DNA of 64,000 nt from Helopsaltes ochotensis (Eukaryota; Chordata; Aves; Passeriformes; Locustellidae), in NCBI GenBank assembly GCA_013400155.1, contig VXBM01000770.1, positions 124,001 to 188,000 on the forward strand. The letters run 5' to 3'. Made by a program: the position numbers and the translations under genes. Positions 1 to 11,899 of the stretch are shown here, one piece after another; the first letter of the stretch is position 1, and every line of letters starts with the position of its first letter. The notes beneath the pieces are model-generated. The model had not been told where the DNA came from. It searched no databases and worked only from the letters and a program-made list of their open reading frames with translations.

Positions 1-688
1 GGGGAAGCAAAGGAAGTGCAGGCATTATATTTACAGTTGTGCCTTCTTTACAGTGAGTGTTTCAGTGGTTGCATTTGCTTCTCCCAAAGGTACAGGACGG
101 TGGTGTCTCCAGACCCAAGAGCAGGCGCTGCAGCACCAGCAGTTCCCACATGGAGTTTCTACAGTTCTGCTTGCCGTGATCTTCTGGGCCACCAGGGAAA
201 CACAGTGGGGTCCTGCCAGCCTCGTGCGATGAGCTGTCACTTGCCAGGACTCGCACCAGCCTTCCCAGGACACTGAGTTGCTGCTTGGGACCCTGACCAC
301 TTCTGAGTCCTCACTGTGCTGCTGGCAGGGTGGGATTGATGTCCAGTTTGGGACACTGAGCAGAGCCAAGCCCATCACCATCCTCTGTGCACTTGGCAGA
401 CTGGGGAACCAAGCTGGACCCCTCTCTCTAAAGAGGCTCAGCTTGAGCAAGGGACAGGCTTGGGGTTGTCCATATTCATTCTGGTGGCAAGAGCCACCTT
501 TTTCAACTTTCCACCTGGGAACCATGTCACTGCTGGGGATAGCACCACATGGATGCAGGGCAAGGGCCGGCAGCCAGGCAGCAAGGCACTAGCTGAGCCT
601 GAGCATCATCACAAGGCATAGAGCTGCCTTGGGCGGTGCCAGCATCGACACCACTACTGCGCTCCAGGGATGTAGGTTCTGGGCAGCA
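1..688. other. Upstream region of the HTH gene, no coding exon recognised
   Basis: No stretch here has convincing coding character. Reading frames on both strands are short or low-complexity and lack splice sites of matching phase. The part just before position 689 could be 5' untranslated sequence of the plus-strand gene, because the same frame stays open from about 629, but no promoter element is evident. Confidence 0.4.
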
Positions 689-3600
689 ATGGGCCGGCTA
701 GATGACCATGCCAAGAGGAGGATCGTGGAGCTGCGCAGGGCTGGGCTGAGCTTCCGCAAGATCAAGAAGGTGCTGGAGCTGGATGACATCCGGGTGACAC
801 CGCAGGCTGTGTACCTTTTCCTCAAGAGGAGAAGCATGGAGCCAGGGTCGGCAGCAGCTGGCTGGGATGGGGACCAGCCCTGGCCTCCACTGCAGGGGCA
901 TGAGGCTGAACCCCCCAGGCTGCTGGGCACCCAGCACCCCGCACTGCTCACTGGGGATCCTATGGGCAGCCAGGCGCCCTGTTCTACTGGCAGCCAGGAG
1001 GACACCAAGGAGGGCATCCAGACTGTTGGTGTGGCCTCGCTCTGCAAGGACAGTGGGCAGCTTGGGGACACTCTGCCTTTGGGGCTGGCCCCTGGCAATA
1101 GTAAGGCCTGGCCCCACAGGGTTCACCATGCCACTTCTTGGCACTGCTGGGCTCAGGAAAGAGCCCCATTCTCCACTGGAGACGCCCCAAGGGCCTCCTT
1201 TTGAGATGTTTCTCTCTCTATTGTTGCAGGTGATGACAGCTCCACAGGCACAGCCCTGGCTCCGGGAACTGCTCTGGGGGACCCGGCCCCCCCACCCGAG
1301 CCACTGCCCAGCCAAGGGCAGCTGGTCACATCTGCCACCCAGAACTCAGCCCTGACGGTGAAAAAGAAGACTGTGGACAGGGCTATCCTCCTACCGAAAA
1401 AGGTAGGATGGCAGGATGGGGGAGTCCCTGTGCTCTGGCCAGGAGCCGTTGCCATCTGGCCAGCCCTGCACAGAACCCTGCTGCATCTACACCATATGGT
1501 GGGGCAGGCTTCTGGGGGTGAAAGTGCACCCAACTGCTAGCAGCACTCCCCAGCAATGGTAACCCTGTGTAGTGGTTTCAAGTTCACTAATTTCTATTTC
1601 TCAAAATTAGTGTAGTGGTTTAAGTGCTTACTAGAATTATTCACTCTTTTTCTGCTATGAGATAGGATTTGGAGAAAAGCAGAGCAGGCTCAAAACTTAA
1701 AAGGTATAAAGACATTTATTAACAAAACTACAAGAAGGAAAAAAAAATAAGAATCAGAATGAAACCTTTAAAACAGTTCTCTTCTCCCTACAACTGTTCA
1801 CTTTCCCACTGACAACATAAAGAGACAAAACCTGGGATTTTCAGTTAGTTTCACTACTTTAAAAGTCTTTCATCAGCTCTTAGGGAGAGGAGCTTCTCTT
1901 AGAAATCCCATAGAGACATCACCCCAAGAAACAGTTCTCTGGTGGCTCCCATGTCACGAATCTGCAGCTGCCTGGGGAAGTCTGCAAACCGTAAAGTCCC
2001 TCACGTTTGGCAGCCTTCACACAGCTGCGCTCATGAGCTTATCAGCTTATTAGGGTACAGTTTAAGGATGACTGTTCTAGTATAAAACAAAGGTTCTCTT
2101 TATCTCTAAAATTACTGTCATCTCAAGAAACAGAAGTCTTCTTTTTCCCTGGGGGTAGAGGGCTTCATATCTCTTTTTCTCTTCCTCTGTTCAAAACTCC
2201 ATTAGATCACAGCTGCATCAGTTAACAGCTATGACTCGAACTTTGCATCCCCCCCCAAAAAGCATTCTATAAGTTAGAGGGATATTTTAGTCCATTCTCC
2301 ATGGCCTCACAAGAGAAGTCCAGCCTAAACTAGGCAACTTCTCAATCTTCTTTCCACCTAGGACTTTTACTCTCTTTCACTGACTTCAGTCTCATGCTGT
2401 GTCTCTCCATGTCTCACTCTATCCTTTTCCTCTCTCTTAGGAAGAAGGTTAATGTCTTCAGGTCTCATTTGTACAGTGAAAGAGTTAATATCTTACCTGA
2501 GTCTGTCCCGCTTGGGCTGCAGCTCACTGTTGGATTTCAAAGCTGCGCTGATAGAGGGAGGCCTCAGTAGCATCACATCGAGAGATCAGAGCAGCCGGAG
2601 AACTCAGGCTGGCTGATATCCCCCACCCCTCAGTGGCATCGGGGTGTGCCTGGCCCAATCCAGGCCCGGAGCCACTCCCGGGAGCCTGGTGGACACCTCC
2701 CTTGGCGGAGGCCGGCGGAGGGGCAGGCCTTAAAGTCGGCTAGATGTCCCCAGCCGAGGTCTCCCCTCCCCCTGCCAACATTTACTGGGGCCCGGGGTCC
2801 CGGCCAGGCCCGGCCCTGCCAACATGGCTAAACAGCGGGGCCTGGCCCAGCCCGGCCCCCCCAGCCTGCTGCATGGAGCGGGCCAAGCCAGTTGTTATCT
2901 GCTCCCCAAGCCAGAAGGAAAAAGAGCTTTTCCCAACATTCTCCGATTTTTAACCTGTGTGATCCGGAAATGTTTCTAACTCTCTAATTGGTTCCACAGG
3001 TTGTCAATATTCAAAGCTAGTCGCCAACTGTTTTTTTGCCTCAGCTTTCTTCAATCAGTGCAAAACCAGCACACTCTGGCACTTGATGAATGTATCTGGG
3101 AAGCCCCTCAGGGTGGGGGTGAGGCCATGGGCCCACCCGCCTCCAGCCAGCATTCACTGTTGGCCATGGAGATACCAGTCGCTGCCAGGCTTGGCCTCCA
3201 ACCGGCAGCTCACAAACCTCTTTTAAAGGCTTGGTGTCAGTACCATCTCAGGAGGTTCTTCCAGCCATCCAAGGCTGGAAAGCAAAATCCAGGAGGTGTT
3301 GTTTCTGTCCCTGCAGAGAGCAAACAAAAGCCTGGCATCAGCATGGGCAGCCCCACAGCCGTTCAGCAGCACTCATCCAGGATGGATCAGCATGTGCACT
3401 AGGGGCTCCGATGGAGCAGCAGCTTAGGGGCTGGGTGGGTCTGAAGCGCAGCTCATGGTGAGATCTAGAGGTCTGCAACAAGGTGATGGCTTTCTTTGAG
3501 AGCTTTTCTCTGAGCCTTTTAGCTAAGTGCAGAATAAATCTCTTGTTAAATGACACTGAATGGGCAGCTGATAATATTTCACATTCCCTTCTCTCCCGCC

Positions 3601-3992
3601 TTCCACTGTTCCAGGTCAAAGATGCTAGCACTCAGACTGCCTTGCCAAACCCTGTGGGTCCAGGAAATCACAGCCTTGCTTGGGGCAGACCAGTGCCCCC
3701 CACTGCTCCCAGCTGCCCTGCCATTGCCGAGAAGCTGGATGCTGTACAGATGGAGGTGCAGAAGCTGAGCCAGGCCCTGCACGCGGTGCTGGAGCGACAG
3801 TGCCGCCTGGAACGCCAGCAGGAGCACCAGCAGCGGCTGCAGCAGGAGGTGCTGATGACACTACAGCAGCTCAGCTCCACCATAAGCCACAGCGCTGTGC
3901 CAGCCACCCAGCCCTGTGGCCCCTTCAGCAGCATGCCTGAGCCCTCACCCACCATGCCAAACTTCAGCCAGTTCAAGATGGAGCTGATCTGA
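689..3992 (+). CDS. Spliced gene: helix-turn-helix plus coiled-coil protein (~320 aa)
   Basis: Three exons join in phase: 689-1100, 1230-1402 and 3615-3992, giving 963 nt or 320 codons plus TGA. The 1100 donor (a|gtaagg) and 1229 acceptor (ttgttgcag) both fall after the first base of a codon. The 1402 donor (aag|gtagga) and 3614 acceptor (ctgttccag) fall between codons. Residues ~5-48 form a compact basic helix-turn-helix with IVELRRAGLSFRKIKKVLEL, which resembles the DNA-binding heads of Tc1/mariner-like transposases. The middle is Pro/Gly/Ser-rich and probably disordered. The last exon encodes a coiled coil (EKLDAVQMEVQKLSQAL onward, rich in Gln, Glu and Leu) and ends FSQFKMELI. I infer a nuclear DNA-binding protein that oligomerises through the coil, possibly a domesticated transposase head. 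I do not recognise a named gene. The ATG at 689 was chosen because it directly precedes the conserved-looking domain. The frame is open upstream, so a longer N-terminus is possible. Confidence 0.72.
1568..2938 (-). mobile_element. Long LTR-like insertion in intron 2 of the HTH gene
   Basis: The block starts near a TGTAGTGGTTT motif (repeated at 1612) and ends near cccaaca. It contains a reverse-strand polyadenylation signal (acatttatta, ~1710) and a GC-rich stretch at 2640-2880 that contrasts with its AT-rich surroundings. TG...CA-like ends and a minus-strand AATAAA fit a solo retroviral LTR in antisense to the host gene. The boundaries are approximate and I found no clear target-site duplication, so another class of repeat is possible. 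Confidence 0.45.
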
Positions 3993-6192
3993 GTTCCTGC
4001 AAGGCCTGTGCGTGCCAGCAGTGTTCTGCTAATGGCAGGATGGAGCTGGGAGGAAGAACCATCTCTCAGAGGCTGCCCAAGGATTACATGCAGCACCCAG
4101 CAGATAAAGTGCCTAGTATCTTGAGTTCCCAGCCCTGCTGACTGGAAGGGGCTGCCTGGCACAAGAGGCTGGACAGTGAAAGGCTGAGGCCTTTCTCCTT
4201 CTGTGCTGCTCATCTGGCTGGCACTGGAGCTGGCTGGGGCCCATGGACCTCAGCAGAAGGCAGTTGCCTGCAAGGAGAAGATGCAGCTAAGATGGACACA
4301 GCAGGGAGGTGGGACTTCATGGATACAGGACACTTCCTTGTCACGATGGTCAATGCCACGATGATTAATCTTGCCCTCCCTCCACAGAACCTAGTGAAGT
4401 AAAAATCTGTCTACGCCATGGTTCACAACCAGTGTGGGATCAGTATCTGCATTTTCCCCACCCTTCACCCGGCCAGTGAGCAGGCTGGATCTGTCTGGGT
4501 CACTATCACCATGCATGGAACTGCACAGGGTGCAGAAATCCATGAGGTGAGACCTGTGCTCCACACATGATATTGTTGGAGCCTGGTATCAGCTGCTGCA
4601 CCATTGGGGATAGATCAGACTGTGTAGGAAACAATCTTTTACTGAGCAGATTCCACTTTCCTCACTCCACAAATTCAGCAGACCTGGAGTCTGGTACTGC
4701 AGCTGCCCACTGTCTGACAAGATATGGGCAGGACCATACCAATGAGACTTGCACCTGGTCAGGAACCAATTAACTGAGTGTTCAGCTCTCCTCCAACCCA
4801 TTTTCCTGGGCAGGACACCCTCCAGGTTGTGATCCCCAGTTGCAAGGGCTGTCCCTAAAGCAGGCTGCTGGTGATGCAGAGTTGCTTTAGCAGAGCAGGG
4901 CATGATGCTGAGAACTTCCTTGCCTGGACCAGAAGTGCACAGGGAAGGCTGGTGGGCGCTCACTGAGCAGTGGGGTCCATAAGGACCAGAGACTGGCCTT
5001 GCCTGCCAGGAGGAAAGGTGTGATGGGGGTGGTTCAGCAGCCAGCAGTGATTCCCAAAAGGAGGCAAAGCACGCGTCCTTCCTTAGCCAAGCAGACTTCT
5101 GTGTGCCCAGGCACTATGCTTGGCACAACCTGTGCCTGCGGGAGTCCCCAGCCTGTTTCTGAGGTCTCCTTGAGTCCAAGGTCAAAATTAAGAAGGGTAA
5201 AACCCAATTCAGGTGTTTGTACACAGACACACACACAGAGCTGTACATGCACACACAGATGTAGATGCATGTGGCAGGTCTGTGCAGCAGCCCTGGTGCA
5301 TGGGGGAGCTGGACACCCCCTCTGCTCCCCTGAGACACATCGCCAGCCCCAGGGCTGTCAATCCCAGCTGTGCCCAGGAGCATTAGAAGTCTGCTGCCAT
5401 CTGCCTACAGTCATTCATTTTGATGTTGGTGTAATTTTGGGGATGTCTGAAAAGCAACCGATTAAGAAAAACACATGATCAGTTGCTCTGCTCTTTTGCA
5501 TAAGGCAGCTAATCTGCACCTCAGGTATGAAAAGAAGAGGCTGGACGACCAGCACTCAGCAGGCATGGTTTCCTAATGTCTCTGTCAACATTTTGGAGAA
5601 AAACAGGAGCAGAATAGCTGCTATTCCCTGGCACGTGTACTTAAAACTACCGTGGTTTCTGAAAGAGCTTCCCTAAATCTGACTTAGGCTATTTCTTAAA
5701 TTATTTTATAAATAAATGTATATATATATTTATACTGTGTTTTCTATTCCCCAAATGTATTCTAAGAACTTTCTTCATTTCTAACTCTTGCACATCAGCC
5801 CCTTATCCAGTGCTAAAAAAACCCAATTAATAAAAATAAATCATCTGGGCTGGTTAAATAACCCACCCACTGTAACATTTATTTCAGACAGACATACAGC
5901 CTGAGTGTTCAGCTGATGTTTGCCTCTGGACCACATTAGGGAACACCAAGTTATTGTTTAAAGTGATATCATGTTATAACGTGAAAGGTGTTTCCCACCA
6001 AGGTAATCCTAAGGTGTGTGTCATTTCTACCCTGCTCCAAGGAAGAGCTCTTCCCTGTGAGCACAGCATTATCTATTGTGTGCCACATACCTTCAGCTTT
6101 CTGCTCTCCCACCACAGCATGTTGTCAGTACCACTCATGGCCCTTACACTGCACATGCTGACATGCCCAGCATCATCCAGGATTTACTGGCA
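3993..6192. other. 3' flank between two convergent genes
   Basis: This stretch holds the presumed 3' UTR of the HTH gene and that of the minus-strand LTD gene. AT-rich DNA at 5700-5890 contains several AATAAA hexamers on the plus strand (5708-5712, 5828-5838) and a tttatt near 5878, which reads as AATAAA on the minus strand. Both transcripts could therefore end here. A short CA-rich microsatellite lies at 5220-5256. The long open frame at 4999-5478 lacks an ATG start and any domain likeness. Confidence 0.4.
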
Positions 6193-6268
6193 TTATCTCA
6201 ACCTCACAATGAACCTGCAGTCTGCTCTGTCAGAAACAAAGGGGCTTTGCAAAAAGGAAGGGATGTAG
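6193..6268 (-). pseudogene. Candidate last exon of the LTD gene: cytoplasmic tail
   Basis: An excellent acceptor (tcatttttttcag) at 6269 is followed by a phase-2 continuation of the membrane exon. It reads YIPSFLQSPFVSDRADC and ends in RLR before TAA at 6193-6195. Phase compatibility and the basic end fit a short cytoplasmic tail. No independent homology supports it. Confidence 0.4.
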
Positions 6269-6418
6269 CTGAAAAAAATGAGGAACAGCATATTGAACAG
6301 TTTGAAGGCAGTGTAGACATTCACCTGAGTGAAGGAGCAGGTCTCCATGCCACAGAGAGGAGGCCTTGGGGAAGGAGAGGGTGGGGGATGCACAGCAGAT
6401 ACAACAGTGGTTTCTCAC

Positions 6419-6512
6419 CTTTGGATGAAATAAGAAGCCAGGTCAACCAACAATAACAGGAGCAGGAGAGATCCCATGACAAACAGGGCAATTTCCCAGC
6501 TCTGGAAGGAAG
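6419..6512 (-). pseudogene. Transmembrane exon of the LTD gene
   Basis: It is bounded by the acceptor ctttgttccttcag and the donor aag|gtgaga. In the frame carried from the previous exon it encodes SFQSWEIALFVMG, then seven leucines in a row, then VDLASYFIQR. This is a single hydrophobic helix of about 22 residues followed by positive charge, the usual stop-transfer pattern of a type I membrane protein. The exon itself has no lesion. Confidence 0.65.
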
Positions 6513-6591
6513 CTGAAGGAACAAAGGTAGAGAAGAGCCATTACAGCCATGACCTTTCCCAGCATGAGGGAGCCCTAGGAGGTGACACAAT

Positions 6592-6860
6592 CAGTCATAG
6601 AATGGGTTCAATTGGGCCAGGTTGAGTTGGAAGGAACCTTTAAAGGCCATCTGGTCCAACCTCCTGCCATGGACAGGGACAACTTCCACTATCCCAGGTT
6701 GCTCCAAGCCCCATGCAACCTGGCCTGGAACACTTTCAGGGATGGGGCAGCCACAGCTTCTCTGGGCAACAACAGGTTGGGCTGTCCCAGCCTATCCCTT
6801 TTTTCCCCTGTTACACGCCCTGTGACGTCCCAGCTCTGGACAGTTCCAGCCTAGATGCCA
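6592..6860 (-). repeat. CR1-type LINE 3' fragment
   Basis: It begins with the reverse complement of a CR1 tail (catagaatgggttcaattgg) and continues with the typical 'ccatggacagggacaacttcc' and 'ggttgctccaagcccc' blocks. It lies in an intron of the LTD gene. Confidence 0.75.
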
Positions 6861-7043
6861 GTAGCCGCACCCAGCAATTGGGCCTCGGGGCTTCTTGACT
6901 GTCTGAGCAACAGATCCAAAAGCAAGGGGCTCCCCACTGAAGCCCAGTGGCTTGCCCACATGTGCCCTCTTCTGTGGAGATGGCCTGACCCTGGTCCCAG
7001 CTCTGCTCCATGTGTTGGAAGCAGAGTCCCTCCTACATACCAC

Positions 7044-7241
7044 CTGTGATGTGAATGGCATATTTTTGGGGGTGACACACTTGGGACTGGTTTTCAGAAC
7101 TCTCCCATCCACAGAGAAAGCATGGGGGCTGGCCAGGAATCCCTGGAGACAGGTTTTGACAGACTGCTCCTGCTCTGGCTGCTGAGTCCACTACCTGGCC
7201 CCAGACCTTCACCAGTGAGCCCACACATGTCAGGTTAAGCT
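7044..7241 (-). pseudogene. Juxtamembrane extracellular exon of the LTD gene
   Basis: Acceptor ttgtttcttggcag and donor cacag|gtggta. The frame LNLTCVGSLVKVWGQVVDSA continues to HITG and joins in phase (one base carried) to the membrane exon. It contains several cysteines and two or more NxS/T sequons, consistent with an exoplasmic stalk. No lesion is seen. Confidence 0.55.
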
Positions 7242-8567
7242 CTGCCAAGAAACAACAGTGCATTTTGGGTGGTCAGAAAACCTCTGGTGTCAGGGATCAC
7301 ATTGCTCCTATGACTTTGTGCCCTCCTGCTCCTATGCTCTTCATCTTTCTCTCCCCACTGCTCTGAAATCATGCTGCATCACAGGTAGCTTGAGCACATG
7401 CTCAACCTTTCTTTTGGTGACAAAAGGAACTTGAGGTTGTCATCCCACCCAACCAAATACTTTTTACTACACTTTGTACCTCTACCCACTGGTCAGAATT
7501 GACTGAAATTGTTCAACTGGTCAAAAAGGCATTTGGGTGAGGGACACAGAGCATGGCAGCAAAGTCTTCTCTTCCTTAAAAACCAGCTGAAATCCAGGAA
7601 ACATTTTTCCCATCCCTCAAAAACTGTAGTCCCTAAGGCTTCCATGAGCAGCCCAGGTCAGATTGTCTCCTGCTCTCCTCACTGAAATCCCAATGCCCAC
7701 CATTGTTCTTCAAGGTTTCCTCACTCCAGTGCTGGCCTGCAGGGACTGTCCTGATAAGGCAGCTGTGGATGAGCAATTACAAGGGAGGAGGGCACTTGAA
7801 CTGGACACAAGGAGCTGGGTACCAACCTTGCAGGTAGAGGTAAGAGACACTGCAGGAGCACTCCCCCTCCAAGGAGTTCACCAAGACCCTTCCCAAACTT
7901 TCCAGCATCCTCCTATGGTGCAGGGTCCACATGGAACAGTCTAGGTGAAGAGGACATGAGGTTTTTCTGGGTGCAGTTCAGGACTGCTAGTAAGCTCCTG
8001 GCTATATGCCCCTTCCAAAACACTTGGCTTCATCCCACCCTCCTGTGTCTCCCACTCTCCTCTGCCCTCTCCTACTGGATGAGTCTTTACATCTACAACT
8101 ATACACAAGCTTGGCTCCTTTGGCAACCTTCCAGAAAAGCGGGGAAGGGTCATGTCCCACATCTCATTACAAGGGCCAGTACAGAGCAGTCTCTCACGTT
8201 GGGACAAGAGGAAGAGGCCCACTCTTGCCCCAGAATGAGGGATGGAAGAGGAATCTCCATTTTGCCAGGACTTGGCTACCCCATGCTGAACCAAGTGTGG
8301 TCTTTACAGAGGCTGGAGACTCCCCTATAGGTTTCTTTGCTGCCTCTGGGTCAGGACTGAGACGCAGGAATTGGTTTCCACAGATAATCTGAGATGGGAG
8401 GGTTTGCTGGCAGTTTCCCTGACTGTGTCCCCACCACCATGAGAGACCTAGAGCAGGGGGTTCCTACCATTGCTGCAAATCTAACCCTGCAGAAAGGAAT
8501 CCTGATCAGGGTTCAGCCTGGCCTGAGCAGAGACAACTCAAATGAAATATATGGCCACCTTCATATC

Positions 8568-8780
8568 ACAGAATCATCATAGAACAGTTTGGGTTGGAAT
8601 GGACTTTGAAGCTCAGCTTGTCCCACCCACTGCCATGGGCAGGGACACCTTCCACTAGACTAGGTTCATTCAAGCCTCATCCAATCTGGCCTTGGACACT
8701 TCCAGGGATCCAGGGACAGCCACATCTCTGGACAGCCTGTTCCAAGCCCATACAAGCCCATGCTGAAGCTGTAGGTGCAG
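8568..8780 (-). repeat. CR1-type LINE 3' fragment
   Basis: A minus-strand CR1 tail (agaacagtttgggttggaat) is followed by the 'ccatgggcagggacaccttcc' and 'gccttggacacttccaggg' blocks. It is intronic in the LTD gene. Confidence 0.75.
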
Positions 8781-8946
8781 GTGTTCTCTTGGGCTGGCAG
8801 TACAACATCCACACAGTTTTCTCCCAGTGTGTCCCCTTTCACAGCAGCAGACTGCCCAACAGCCCCTCTCCCACACCATGGAAAGCTGATGTCAGCCCTG
8901 TCCAGCCCTCTCACCCTAGCCTGGTGGGATGCCCTGCTCCACTCAC

Positions 8947-9083
8947 TGGGTGTGAGGAAGCAGAGGCGGAGATCCATGGCGAAGGCGTGCTGGGGACAGC
9001 TGTTCTGCAGGCCGGGTGAGGGCTCTAAGACGGCAAACTGCAGTCCTGTGCTGGCATTGCCACAGCAGCTCAGGGACATGGGC
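8947..9083 (-). pseudogene. Cys-rich exon after LTD C
   Basis: Acceptor cttctgggaacag, donor ccca|gtgagt. It encodes PMSLSCCGNASTGLQFAV to CFLTP. Both ends match the phases of the flanking exons (9483 and 7241). The SLSCC motif also ends LTD unit B (DESLSCCHNLST), so the block belongs to the repeated module. No lesion is seen. Confidence 0.55.
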
Positions 9084-9181
9084 CTGTTCCCAGAAGAGTC
9101 ACTGACATGTCACACACCTTTCCTCCCAACTCTAAATCCCACCCTGGGCCCCAGTTCCTGGTGCTGGATGATGGAGAGTTG

Positions 9182-9228
9182 GCTGGAGCTAGAGCTGGAG
9201 CTGGAGCTGGAACTGGAGCTGGAGCTTT
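9182..9228 (+). repeat. Hexanucleotide microsatellite (gagctg)n
   Basis: About seven tandem copies of gctgga with two interruptions. It sits in the intron between the 9483 and 9083 exon boundaries of the LTD gene, roughly 100 bases upstream (in transcript sense) of the 9083 acceptor. Confidence 0.85.
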
Positions 9229-9482
9229 CACAAAGCCGTCGTAGAGATGGGCCCAGCCTACCCATCCAGCTGGAGAATATGTGAGCTTCATCAGAGCAAA
9301 CTTATTTGGTCTGACTGGCTTCTGTAGGAGTAAGTTTGCTGCCTCATTACAGCCAGACTCCCACACCTAAGAGTTTGTCCTCCAGGACAGAGTTTTCCAA
9401 GCTACACAATACCTGCCCTTGCATTTCATTGACCTATTTCTCCCTCTTCACACCAAGAGCTTTCTTAGAGAAGTAACCTCAC

Positions 9483-9693
9483 CTGTCACCCTTGCAGGGC
9501 ATAGTGTAAGATGGCCCAAGGAAGCCCAAGTGTCCTCCAGCTGTGCCAGGTTCACATGTGTAAACCAAGGTATCCACCAAGTTTTCTGGCATTGCCTTCC
9601 CACCAGCAGGAATCGCATTGGTGCTGTACACAGCAATAGTGCTGGAGCCTTCACTAGTAGCAGAGATGTTCTTGAAGGTCAGGTTTGTCCCAT
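9483..9693 (-). pseudogene. Second exon of LTD unit C
   Basis: Acceptor ctatttccctggtatttccag, donor acag|gtgagg. It encodes GTNLTFKNISATSEGSSTIA, then VYSTNAIPAGG and ENLVDTLVYT, the second half of a lamin-tail domain (compare LLDAVVYSS in unit B). Two sequons, NLT and NIS, are visible. It is open throughout. Confidence 0.55.
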
Positions 9694-10139
9694 CTGGAAA
9701 TACCAGGGAAATAGATAACATGAACATCTAGATAGTCTTCATGCAGCCCAGACAGAAATTAAGGTGAACATGAGGTAGAATGTGAATGTGCTAAGGTGAA
9801 CGAGATAAAGAAACGTGCTGACAAAGCACCAGGACCAGGAGGAGGCAGGACCACTGCAGGGTTCAGTGAGCATCAGTGAACACAACATGAGGGAACAACC
9901 CACAGCCCTGCTTCTTCTGAAATCCCCTTGTCTTGCTACCAGCTAGAGGAACTTTCGGTCCTCCCACTCTCCTGCATGGAGAGCTTGGCAGAGGCATGGG
10001 GGAGGATTTATCACCTTCTCAACTGGAGTATGACAGAACAGCCCAGACAGAACAAATAGAGGAAAAAGCAGGAGTAAAGGACAGGAAAGGCAAGGCAGAA
10101 TTGCTCCCCATGTTGTGCACCCTCCTCCATCTGTTTTCT

Positions 10140-10466
10140 CTAAGCTGCTCAAGCCCCTGCCCATGTGTTTGAAGACGGACCCCACACCAGGCCCATTTCG
10201 TCGGACTGTGTCCATGTTCTCCATCCAGCGCAAACACCAACAGCCCTGTGGCTACAAAAGTGCCCTGCAAAGGGACGCAGGCATATGCCTTCCCCTCCTT
10301 CCCTTAGAAGAAGACCAAGCTGAGCCCTCCAAGGCTGGTTCCAGGCTTCCCCTCCAGCTCCACGAAGCGGATGTGGGCAGATGTGCTGGCCAGACACAGC
10401 TCACTGATGTGGACGGCAAGAAGACTTGGCACCGTGGAGCTGTTGCAGAAGTTCTCCCCCGGCCAC
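10140..10466 (-). pseudogene. First exon of LTD unit C, with in-frame stop
   Basis: The acceptor gtatctccccacag leads into WPGENFCNSSTVPSLLAVHI, then FVELEGKPGTSLGGLSLVFF. TAA at 10304-10306 follows and the same frame resumes as GKEGKAYACVPLQG and TGLLVFALDG. The strand pattern (FVELE, LSLVFF, KAYAC, GLLVF) matches the first half of an LTD, so the stop interrupts a real domain. I could not fix the donor: phase 1 is needed for the next exon and no strong site offers it. Confidence 0.5.
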
Positions 10467-10602
10467 CTGTGGGGAGATACAAAAGCTGTTGCCACCATTG
10501 ACGCTCCCATTTTATTCAGGTGGAGCGACAGCTGAGGTGTTCAGGTGACCTCTTGTTCACCTGAACACCTCCTGAGGCTCCCTGGTGAGGCAAGAGGATA
10601 TA

Positions 10603-11040
10603 ATAAAAATCACAAAATGGTTTGGGCTGGAAGGGATCTTAAAGCCCATCCTATCCCACATGGGCAAGGACACCTTTCATTATCCCAGGCTGCTCCAAGC
10701 CCCATCCAACCTGGCCTTGGACACTTCCAGTGATCCAGAGACCGCCACAGCTGCTCTGGGCAACCTGTACAGGGTCTTACCACTCTCACAAGGAAGAATT
10801 TCTTCCTAATACCTAACCTAAATACACCCTCCTTCATTTTAAAGCCATCCCCCCCTTGTCCTGTCCCTCCAGGGTTCTGTCCAAAGTCCCTCTCCAGTTT
10901 TCTTGGAGCCCCTTTAGACACTGGAAGGAACCCTAAGGTCTCACTAGAACCTTCTCTTCTCCAGGCTGAACAACCTCAACTCTCTGAGCCTGTCTTCATA
11001 GGAGAGGGGCTCCAATCCTCAGAGGATCTCTGTGGAGAGC
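10603..11040 (-). repeat. CR1-type LINE 3' fragment
   Basis: A minus-strand CR1 tail (cacaaaatggtttgggctgg) is followed by more than 400 bases of recognisable CR1 sequence through 'ctggaaggaaccctaaggtctc' and 'ctcaactctctgagcctgtc'. It is intronic in the LTD gene. Confidence 0.75.
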
Positions 11041-11899
11041 TCATCTGTACTTGTTCCAACATCTCTATATCTTTCTTGTGTTGTGGGCAGTACAGGACAT
11101 GGTGATTCTGTCTCACACCAACTGCTCCTTACTCTTACCATCATCTCAAGGGTTGTACTGGCATTAGGATCCCATCACCACACATCCCTTTGTCTCACCC
11201 TCAGGACTAGGAACACCTCTCTTTCTCTACTGTTGGAAGCACTTCCACACTTGTGTCTACAATCCATGGCATCATTTCCTTGGGGTCCACCCCCACTACC
11301 AATGCATCTCACTCCTGTTCTACATCTGGAAGAGTTTTATTGCCTTAGTTTTGGACATCCCTCTGGCACCAGCAGCAGAGCAGCAAAGCCCTCCCTTACC
11401 CAGTTTGTGTAGAACAAGCAGGCACACACTGCTGTGCTCCTTCAGGGCACTGTCTAAAACTATGTATTTTGAAATAAAAAGAAGCAGATCAGACAAATTA
11501 ATGTAAATCAATCACATCAGTGCTCAAGGCACATCCTTCACACATCAGCCTTGCAGCAAGCTGGGTTTTAGGGACCTGATATGCTGTGTCACACACACTG
11601 ATGGTGGCACCAAAGAGAAACTGGCTCCACATCTGGCTTAGGGTAACCCAAGAGTACAGGATGCTGCCCAAAAGGGAGCTGTTACCCAACCAACAGGCAT
11701 GTGAACAGGGCAGAGAGGTGAGGGTGGGCTGGTGGGAGCATCAGCAGATGGCAGGAGGTGGATGTGGCACACCAGAAAACACTGTTCGCCTGAATAAAGG
11801 ACACACTAAAACATGACCACTGTCCTCCCAGGAACTGTGGAGGGAGAACAGAAATATCTGCCCTCCTGGTGACTGAAGGGAGAATGGACATCTTCCCAC

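Noticed and set aside
3483..3614. Upstream extension of the last HTH-gene exon
   Set aside because: The open frame continues left of 3615, but the acceptor cttccactgttccag and phase match with the 1402 donor show that the exon starts at 3615.
4999..5478. 159-codon plus-strand open frame
   Set aside because: No ATG start, Cys/Thr-rich sequence produced by a CA microsatellite, no domain, and it lies in the 3' flank of two genes.
7044..7110. Apparent frameshift giving FSVDGRVLKTSPKC in the juxtamembrane exon
   Set aside because: The alternative frame looks protein-like but breaks phase with the membrane exon. The original frame runs through without a stop, so no lesion is needed.
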